From: Phycisphaerales bacterium
GTDB lineage: Bacteria > Planctomycetota > Phycisphaerae > Phycisphaerales > UBA1924
Assembly (NCBI GenBank): GCA_020054055.1
Contig: JAGVLZ010000301.1
Coordinates: 1-5,337 of the forward strand
Direction: 5' to 3'
DNA: 5,337 bases
The notes below the pieces were generated by a model. The model did not search any database. It was not told the origin of the DNA and was given only the letters and a program-made list of their open reading frames with translations. Shown here in pieces: positions 1 to 4,066 of this stretch. The position numbers and the translations under genes are program-made. Position 1 is the first letter of the stretch. The number at the start of each line of letters is the position of its first letter.

Positions 1-59
1 ACAGTCTGACACAACTCAACACGCCGCGCCAACGCCAGGCCGACTGACGCACCTAACAA

Positions 60-177
60 GCGCCGAACGGCGCGCGGGAATCAAGTGCGATTGGTATTAG
101 GTTGCTTTGGGGAATGAGTGATCTTCCCGCTTGTCGCTTCCGAGGGGAAACCCGGAGGGTCGGGCGTCTACTCGGAA
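60..177 (+). other. Two inverted repeats in the leader of the first gene
   Basis: Positions 60-65 (GCGCCG) and 68-73 (CGGCGC) form a short palindromic hairpin. Positions 138-144 (TTCCGAG) and 171-177 (CTCGGAA) form a 7-bp stem around a 26-nt GC-rich interior. The second lies about 50 nt before the gene start at 226 and could fold in the 5' untranslated RNA. No known riboswitch core is recognised and no convincing -35/-10 pair is seen. Stems of this size occur by chance in GC-rich DNA, so a role is only possible. Confidence 0.2.
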
Positions 178-213
178 CCGCCGAAGGTGAAAACACAGAA
201 GAAGAACTGGATC

Positions 214-218
214 AGGAG
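214..218 (+). promoter_or_regulatory. Shine-Dalgarno AGGAG deciding the start at 226
   Basis: AGGAG lies 7 nt before the ATG at 226. An ATG at 118 opens the same frame, but it would put 36 charged and polar residues before the signal peptide. The start at 226 is therefore strongly preferred. Confidence 0.8.
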
Positions 219-225
219 ACACGAC

Positions 226-1608
226 ATGCGTCAATCAAACATCAGTTCGATTGTCTATTCGGGCCGGCGCGAAGCGAAGGGGGCCATTCCAATCTGGCTC
301 TCGACGTGGCTGCTCGTCGGCGCGATGCTGTCGATCTGCTCGCTCGCGATCTCGACCTCCTCCGCTGGCGATGGGCGGCCTGCGACGGAGAATCAGCGGC
401 AGGCGGCCGCCGCGAGCGAGGACATGGACACGACGGGGTTGGGGGACAAGATCCAGCAGATCAAGAACCTGCTGGAACCGGCGGTCGTCGGCTCGTGGGG
501 TCATACCCTTGAAGCGTGGATGAATGGGTACGGCATGGGGGCCGGGCAGTTTGCCGACCTCGACGCACACGCCGAAGCGATGGGCGACTTCTACAACTTC
601 GCGGTGGTTCCGACCAAGAACAATGCAACACTCCTGCCGACGCTCAGCGAAGGAGTGTGGGAGTCCGGCGTCCTCGCGGCCAACTGCCTACCCGGGGCCG
701 CGACCGACTGCCCACCCGGGGCGAGAACAATTTCCACCTACTTCAAGTGCGAGTTCCTGAAGAAGAAGCCGCAACTGGCGGCGGTGACCTGTCACAACGT
801 CGAGCTCCTGGGCGCCAATGCGAACGGCGAGTTCGCCTCCAACCAGGGGCTGTACACGTTCCTGCTCCATGCGGACAGCAATGGGAACTTCATCGTTGAT
901 GCGATGGGCAACCGACGCCCGCAGACCGTCTACGCGCGATTCACCTTCGTCTACAAGAAACTGCCCTTCACCGGGAGTCTCTGGACCCCCGGCAACACGA
1001 CGATCATTCAGCATCATTCCTCCCTGGAGCCGGAGCGGGCCCCCCGGACTCCCGCGGAGAAAGAGCAGGACATCAAGAACCTGCTCACGAAGTGGGGCGA
1101 AGAACTCAAGAAATGGCCGTATGGCCCGCTCCAACCTCACGCCATGATCGACGACCATGCCAACGCCATGCGCGCGCTCTACACCGCGGACGCACGCCTG
1201 CTCCCCACCGTGAGTCCAGGCGTCTGGACCAACGAAGCGGCCTTCAACCCCAACTGCGCCAACAAGACGATCGCGAACTACTTCGGCTGCACGTTCCTTC
1301 CCAAGCAACCGGAGTTGATGGTGGTTGGCAGTCAGTTCGTCGTCTTCAGCCCGGATCGAAAACTCGCCGCCAATCACGGAACCTACATCTTCAAACTGAA
1401 TGCGACGAACGAGCAAGTCCCGGCCCGCTTCACCTTCGTGTACAAGAAGGGCAACCTCGACGACTGGAGCGACGCCAAGATCGTCATGCACCACTCCTCG
1501 CCGGTCCCATGCACGGGCGACACCGACCACAATGGAGTCGTGAACTTCGCCGATGTCACGTTGCTCCTTTCGAGCTGGGTTCAGAACTTGGGGGCGTGCC
1601 CGCCGTGA
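226..1608 (+). CDS. Secreted tandem NTF2-like (CaMKII-association/SnoaL-like) protein with C-terminal dockerin-like repeat
   Basis: This 460-residue protein is probably exported. Residues 21-45 form a hydrophobic segment after an Arg-rich N-terminus, and a plausible signal peptidase site follows Ala47 (SSA-GD). Two homologous domains follow, at about 75-268 and 281-428. Each ends with the signature ARFTFVYKK (237-245 and 400-408) and then HHSS (263-266 and 422-425), which resembles the end of CaMKII-association/SgcJ-EcaC-type NTF2-like domains. That fold forms a cone-shaped pocket and usually dimerises; some members are enzymes and others only bind ligands. Both domains also share TI(S/A)xYFxCxFLxKxP and conserved cysteines. 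Residues 429-460 hold one dockerin-type calcium-loop repeat (GDTDHNGVVNFADVTLLLSSW) and end in CPP. Planctomycete exported proteins often carry such a tail, whose partner is unknown. The start is set by AGGAG at 214-218. Substrate and function cannot be assigned; the two domains may form an intramolecular pseudo-dimer. It stands alone, with no co-directional neighbour in view. Confidence 0.8.
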   Translation: MRQSNISSIVYSGRREAKGAIPIWLSTWLLVGAMLSICSLAISTSSAGDGRPATENQRQAAAASEDMDTTGLGDKIQQIKNLLEPAVVGSWGHTLEAWMNGYGMGAGQFADLDAHAEAMGDFYNFAVVPTKNNATLLPTLSEGVWESGVLAANCLPGAATDCPPGARTISTYFKCEFLKKKPQLAAVTCHNVELLGANANGEFASNQGLYTFLLHADSNGNFIVDAMGNRRPQTVYARFTFVYKKLPFTGSLWTPGNTTIIQHHSSLEPERAPRTPAEKEQDIKNLLTKWGEELKKWPYGPLQPHAMIDDHANAMRALYTADARLLPTVSPGVWTNEAAFNPNCANKTIANYFGCTFLPKQPELMVVGSQFVVFSPDRKLAANHGTYIFKLNATNEQVPARFTFVYKKGNLDDWSDAKIVMHHSSPVPCTGDTDHNGVVNFADVTLLLSSWVQNLGACPP

Positions 1609-1642
1609 GTCGTCAGCCCGAGGTCGGGGCGCGCGGCGGGTG

Positions 1643-1670
1643 GCATGTTTGCCGCTCGGAGCAAACATGC
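1643..1670. repeat. Perfect 10-bp inverted repeat downstream of the secreted-protein gene
   Basis: GCATGTTTGC (1643-1652) and GCAAACATGC (1661-1670) are exact reverse complements around an 8-nt loop, 35 nt after the stop codon. It could be the 3' end structure of the upstream transcript. There is no T-run after either arm, so it is not a standard intrinsic terminator. A protein-binding palindrome is also possible. Confidence 0.5.
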
Positions 1671-1711
1671 GATCCCCGGCGTCGTGGTAGTCGATGGGTC
1701 ATGATCCTGCC

Positions 1712-1885
1712 GCCCGCTTCGCGGGCTCAAGTATGGTTTGTGGGGTGGTGTGTCCACGGGCTTACGCTCGTGGCTACTGGCTGGTGCCGCTCCGCGGCTG
1801 AAGAGAGTGTGGATGTGCTTGTTCCGGGGGTGTCGCTCGAAGACTCGCTCCACCCCCGGCTATGAACGATCAGCCCTCCGGGCTG
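1712..1885. repeat. Array of five GC-rich mini-hairpins (planctomycete-type intergenic repeat)
   Basis: Five hairpins lie in a row. 1712-1726 is GCCCGC/GCGGGC with loop TTC. 1754-1773 is CCACGGGC/GCTCGTGG with loop TTAC and one G-T pair. 1786-1798 is GCCGC/GCGGC with loop TCC. 1824-1859 is CCGGGGGTG/CACCCCCGG around an 18-nt loop that starts and ends with TCGCTC. 1871-1885 is CAGCCC/GGGCTG with loop TCC. At every 3' arm the bases read GGCT, so the arms look like variants of one module. No protein is plausible here. From general knowledge, similar strings such as CCACGGGCTTACGC and ACCCCCGGCTA recur between planctomycete genes; I could not check copy number. The last hairpin lies 5 nt beyond the stop of the minus-strand hydrolase and could help end or stabilise its mRNA, but no T-run follows. 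The array covers most of the 282-nt spacer 1609-1890. Confidence 0.6.
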
Positions 1886-1890
1886 GGCAA

Positions 1891-2976
1891 TCAGCGCGAA
1901 TAGAAGCGATCGAGTAGTTGGTGCGCCGCGTCGTGGTACATCACCCGCAGCAACTCCGCCGGGAACCCATGCCCGCGCAGCGGCGGCGATGCGTGCTCGT
2001 CGTATTTCTGCGGCTCGACCATCTTGAGGTCCGGGTCGGCGATGGGGGAGGGGCCTTCGTAGCGCGTCTCGTACTGCGTGCGGAGGGCCCAGTAGCGGCT
2101 GGCGTAGAGGTCGAACGCTTCTTCGGGGGTTGAGGATTCGCCGGTTGGTGGGCCGCCGGTGTACTGGCCGCCGATGTGGGCCTCGCTGGTGACGATGTCG
2201 GAGCCGAAGAGGATGCGGCCGCGCCATTTGGTGTAAAACTTGAGCATCGCGTCGCTCGGGTGCTTCGAGAGTTCGCGCACCATCCATTTGGTCGCCGACG
2301 TGTCAAGATAGAAGTTCGGGTGGCGCGTGAGCAACCCATCCAAAAACCCCAAATCCTCCGGCCACCCGCCCATGTGCGCCAAGATCCACGGCACCTGCTT
2401 GTATTCATCGCCCAGGATTTCCAGCGGCTCGTACTGCTCGAGCTTCGTGCCGTAGAACGAAGCATCCGAATACTTCGTCGCGAACCATGTGTCCGGGTCC
2501 GCGACGTGGACCATGAACATCATGCCCTTCGATGCGGCGTGGTCCATCTGGTGGCGGCGCATCGGGTTGTGCAGCGTCACAATCTTCCAGTCTCCGGCCT
2601 CACGCCCGATGTCGCGGCCGCGGGGGGCGCTCCAGAACTTCACCATGCGCGCGCCGAGTTCGTGCCAGCGGTCGATGGCCTCGATGAATCCCTTGCCGAA
2701 CTCGTGCGCCCGATCCTTTCCACCGAAGTTCGGGATCGCGATGAAGCGGATCGAATCGCCCAGCACGCGCTTCACCGACTCCGCGTGGATCAGTTGCGTC
2801 ATGGAGTAGGTGAGGGTGACGCCGTAGAGGTCGCGGGCCTGTTTGTAAATTGCGGCGGCGCGGTCGCCGTTGATGTGCGAGTGCGCGTCGATGATCCCGT
2901 TTGGAAATCTCGCAAAGCGGGGCGCTTCCGCGCGGTAATCGAGGGATATCAGGTTGGAATCGCGTGTCTTTATCAC
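1891..2976 (-). CDS. Amidohydrolase-2 family metal-dependent hydrolase
   Basis: This 361-residue protein is of usual length for the amidohydrolase-2 family (TIM-barrel metal hydrolases and decarboxylases). The expected metal and catalytic positions appear in order: the strand-1 HxH in IIDAHSH (His32, His34), His157 in MVHVAD, His201 in ILAHMGG, and Asp260 in ILFGSD. There is no signal peptide, so it is probably cytoplasmic. Substrate cannot be read from the sequence; relatives hydrolyse or decarboxylate small cyclic, aromatic or lactone compounds. Residues 266-340 form a long insert rich in Gly, Pro, Tyr and Glu before the C-terminal helix, which may shape the pocket. The start is a GTG at 2976. 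No ATG lies between it and the HxH motif, the frame stays open upstream only to a stop at 3049-3051 without another usual start, and no good Shine-Dalgarno is seen. The start is therefore less certain than the family. It is divergent from mraZ and shows no operon partner. Confidence 0.85.
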   Translation of the reverse strand: MIKTRDSNLISLDYRAEAPRFARFPNGIIDAHSHINGDRAAAIYKQARDLYGVTLTYSMTQLIHAESVKRVLGDSIRFIAIPNFGGKDRAHEFGKGFIEAIDRWHELGARMVKFWSAPRGRDIGREAGDWKIVTLHNPMRRHQMDHAASKGMMFMVHVADPDTWFATKYSDASFYGTKLEQYEPLEILGDEYKQVPWILAHMGGWPEDLGFLDGLLTRHPNFYLDTSATKWMVRELSKHPSDAMLKFYTKWRGRILFGSDIVTSEAHIGGQYTGGPPTGESSTPEEAFDLYASRYWALRTQYETRYEGPSPIADPDLKMVEPQKYDEHASPPLRGHGFPAELLRVMYHDAAHQLLDRFYSR

Positions 2977-3068
2977 GGCCCGGATCGTAGAGGGTGGGGC
3001 GGAGTGGGATTCGGCAATCTCCGCGCTGGCTGACTCGACCTCCCAAGCCTAGCGCTGCGCAGAGTGAG

Positions 3069-3085
3069 ACCCCAAGCAGTGGGGT
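3069..3085. other. Short inverted repeat in the hydrolase/mraZ divergent region
   Basis: ACCCCA (3069-3074) and TGGGGT (3080-3085) form a 6-bp stem with a 5-nt loop. The right arm contains a TGGGG word like the MraZ boxes nearer mraZ, but it lies about 100 bp upstream of them. It could be an extra operator or a chance hairpin. Confidence 0.25.
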
Positions 3086-3135
3086 GATCGCCACGGGCGG
3101 AGTTGAGGATGTCTGTCGGTTCGCCGTGAATTATC

Positions 3136-3144
3136 TGTGGATAA
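3136..3144 (-). promoter_or_regulatory. Consensus DnaA box
   Basis: TGTGGATAA on the plus strand is the exact reverse complement of the consensus DnaA box TTATCCACA. It overlaps a small palindrome, TTATC (3131-3135) and GATAA (3140-3144). It lies about 90 bp before mraZ, where DnaA could act as a transcription factor. No second good box is seen nearby, so it is not a visible replication origin. Chance occurrence cannot be excluded. Confidence 0.35.
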
Positions 3145-3164
3145 GTCAATAGCCGCAAGAAAAG

Positions 3165-3209
3165 TGGAGAATCCGCTTGCATTGTGGGGCGTATTGGGGT
3201 AAATTCCCA
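3165..3209 (+). promoter_or_regulatory. Phased MraZ boxes (TGGGG-type operator)
   Basis: TGGGG occurs at 3185-3189 and again at 3195-3199, exactly 10 bp apart. TGGAG at 3165-3169 sits in the same 10-bp register, and TCCCA at 3205-3209 (TGGGA on the other strand) continues it. In E. coli, MraZ binds TGGGN direct repeats separated by 5 bp, which is the same 10-bp period, upstream of its own gene. These copies lie immediately before mraZ and overlap the predicted promoter, fitting autorepression. Confidence 0.6.
3177..3205 (+). promoter_or_regulatory. Probable sigma-70-type promoter of mraZ
   Basis: TTGCAT (3177-3182) is separated by 17 bp from TAAATT (3200-3205). Each is a moderate match to -35 and -10 consensus. 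Transcription would start near 3212, about 20 nt before the mraZ start. Both TGGGG boxes fall in the spacer between the two hexamers, where a bound repressor would block polymerase. Confidence 0.4.
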
Positions 3210-3220
3210 CGATCGAACAC

Positions 3221-3225
3221 GAGGG
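3221..3225 (+). promoter_or_regulatory. Shine-Dalgarno GAGGG supporting the GTG start of mraZ
   Basis: GAGGG lies 8 nt before the GTG at 3234. A nearby ATG at 3230 is in another frame. The GTG start gives the canonical MraZ N-terminus (MLFTGQYEHSID). Confidence 0.55.
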
Positions 3226-3233
3226 CTTGATGA

Positions 3234-3695
3234 GTGCTATTCACCGGCCAGTACGAGCATTCGATCGACTCCAAGCAACGGCTGGCAATCCCGGCCGAGA
3301 TTCGTTCGCAGTGGCGGCCGGAGGTTCATGGCGGGGCATGGTTCGGGCTTCCTTGGACAGGCAACATTATTCGCCTGTATCCCGAGTTGGACTTCACAAA
3401 TCGGGCGAAGAACGGATTTCTTTCGCTGACGCCGGACGAGAACGAGTCGGAGTTGAAGCGGACACTTTTCGGGTTGTGCGAAAGGATGGAGATGGACGCC
3501 GCGGGTCGGATTCGGTTGCCGGAGCGGCTGCTGAAGATCACGGGTCTCGGGTCGGAGGTCGTGATCCTCGGAGTCGGGGACTGCATGGAAATCATGTCGC
3601 GGTCGTCGTGGAAGGATTCGATGGCGTCGCGGCTGTCGCAGATCGAGGAGTTGGTCGAGCGGATGAGCGCCAAGCGCGAGCGGGGGATGCGTTGA
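3234..3695 (+). CDS. mraZ: Transcriptional regulator MraZ
   Basis: MraZ is a DNA-binding regulator of the dcw cluster that forms rings and binds short TGGG-type repeats upstream of its own gene. The 153-residue product has the usual family length. Both SpoVT-AbrB-type half-domains are visible, each with the DxxxR signature: Asp12-Arg16 in IDSKQRLAIP and Asp88-Arg92 in MDAAGRIRLP. The second half continues with VVILGVGDCMEIMSRSSW (109-126), a typical MraZ segment, followed by a charged helix to the end. It starts with GTG and is preceded by GAGGG. Phased TGGGG boxes and a promoter lie immediately upstream, so it probably represses itself. Its stop codon overlaps the ATG of a nine-codon frame (TGATG at 3693-3697), as expected where rsmH follows mraZ, but no rsmH is found. 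A longer frame on the same strand, offset from mraZ, covers the gene and is a shadow. Confidence 0.95.
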   Translation: MLFTGQYEHSIDSKQRLAIPAEIRSQWRPEVHGGAWFGLPWTGNIIRLYPELDFTNRAKNGFLSLTPDENESELKRTLFGLCERMEMDAAGRIRLPERLLKITGLGSEVVILGVGDCMEIMSRSSWKDSMASRLSQIEELVERMSAKRERGMR

Positions 3696-3724
3696 TGGCT
3701 GAACAATACCCACCACCGGGGTGA
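3695..3724 (+). pseudogene. Nine-codon frame at the rsmH position (possible rsmH remnant or leader peptide)
   Basis: An ATG overlapping the mraZ stop (TGATG) opens a frame for MAEQYPPPG that ends at TGA 3722-3724. A purine-rich GGGGGA at 3682-3687 could serve as ribosome binding site. Position and coupling are those of rsmH (16S rRNA m4C1402 methyltransferase), which normally follows mraZ, and short polar N-termini leading into a His-x-Pro-Val segment are usual there. No RsmH motif such as the glycine-rich SAM loop (GxGGH) follows in any frame. It may be the stub of a lost rsmH, a short leader peptide, or chance. Confidence 0.3.
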
Positions 3725-3731
3725 GAGAGAT

Positions 3732-4042
3732 GCTCGCAGCCGTCCGGAAGGATGGCGAGCGAGATTGGGGCCAAGGAAGGCCCGAAGCCCGGGCAGTTCG
3801 GCCGGGACGTTTGGAGCGGCTTCCCACCGCCGCTCGAACGTGCAGCGCTTCGGGTGCAGGAACGGATCTGCCTGCCCGATGCCGGTTGGTTTGGATCGTC
3901 CCGGCGCATGGATTCGCGCCGGGCGGGCAAGGGACTCCAGCGATCGGGCGTCCCGGCGTGCCGCGACCAACCGGCGGAGGACAACTCGCGGCGCACTCGA
4001 ATGTGTGTTCGGCCGGTGTCGCAGCCGGCCGAACCTTTTTTT
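3732..4042 (+). ncRNA. Candidate structured RNA downstream of mraZ, ending at an intrinsic terminator
   Basis: No convincing protein is encoded here, but many helices can be drawn. 3732-3760: GCTCGC/GCGAGC, then a 3-nt bulge, then a 5-bp stem capped by a GGAA tetraloop. 3768-3783: GGGCC/GGCCC. 3807-3841: 13 bp with one bulged G and one G-U pair. 3845-3857: small hairpin with a C(UUCG)G loop. 3881-3890 with 3966-3975: ten perfect pairs (GCCGGTTGGT/ACCAACCGGC) enclosing an 8-bp hairpin at 3900-3923 and a 5-bp hairpin at 3931-3954. The loop of the last (3943-3949, ATCGGGC) complements 3874-3880, a possible pseudoknot. The end is set by the terminator at 4042. The 5' end is unknown: no clear promoter is seen, so it may be processed from the mraZ transcript or be its long 3' untranslated region. 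It lacks the conserved cores of RNase P RNA, tmRNA and SRP RNA. GC-rich DNA makes hairpins easily, so confidence is moderate. Confidence 0.45.
4007..4042 (+). terminator. Strong intrinsic terminator of the mraZ/RNA transcript
   Basis: GTTCGGCCGG (4007-4016) and CCGGCCGAAC (4025-4034) form a perfect 10-bp stem with an 8-nt loop, followed by C and seven T residues (4036-4042). It works for plus-strand transcription only; read from the other side the arm is not followed by T. It separates the mraZ unit from the convergent kinase gene, which ends 25 nt further on. Confidence 0.9.
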
Positions 4043-4066
4043 GCGGCCCCGCCGCGGGGGAGGGCA

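Noticed and set aside
688..1668. Long minus-strand frame opposite the secreted protein
   Set aside because: It is a shadow of the plus-strand gene in GC-rich DNA. The plus-strand frame has a signal peptide, two matching domains and a dockerin-like end; the opposite frame has none of these.
1712..1885. CRISPR array
   Set aside because: The hairpin units differ in sequence and spacing, there are no identical direct repeats of about 25-37 nt, and no cas genes are present.
2977..3017. Promoter with TACGAT (minus strand, 2984-2989) for the amidohydrolase
   Set aside because: The nearest -35-like word (TTGCCG) is 22 bp away, too far, and the -10 would make the mRNA leaderless; the match is too weak to list as a feature.
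2176..3033. Long plus-strand frame opposite the amidohydrolase
   Set aside because: The minus strand carries the full set of amidohydrolase motifs in order; the opposite frame is Val/Arg-rich with no recognisable motif.
3069..3233. Chromosomal replication origin upstream of mraZ
   Set aside because: Only one consensus DnaA box is visible, with no box cluster, AT-rich unwinding region, or dnaA/dnaN neighbour.
3738..3756. GTCCGGAAGGA resembles the apical part of SRP (4.5S/6S) RNA domain IV
   Set aside because: The asymmetric and symmetric internal loop sequences that define the Ffh-binding site (such as AGCAGC on the 3' side) are missing; the flanks simply continue as a regular stem. The shared part is a common GGAA tetraloop.
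3732..4042. RNase P RNA or tmRNA
   Set aside because: The RNase P conserved segments (GAGGAAAGTCC-like and ACAGAA-like) are absent. No tRNA-like acceptor end, T-arm with TTCGAAT in a proper stem, or tag reading frame is visible for tmRNA.
4007..4059. Bidirectional terminator that also serves the kinase gene
   Set aside because: On the minus strand the hairpin is preceded by A residues and not followed by a T-run; the extra CCCCG/CGGGG stem at 4047-4059 also lacks one.
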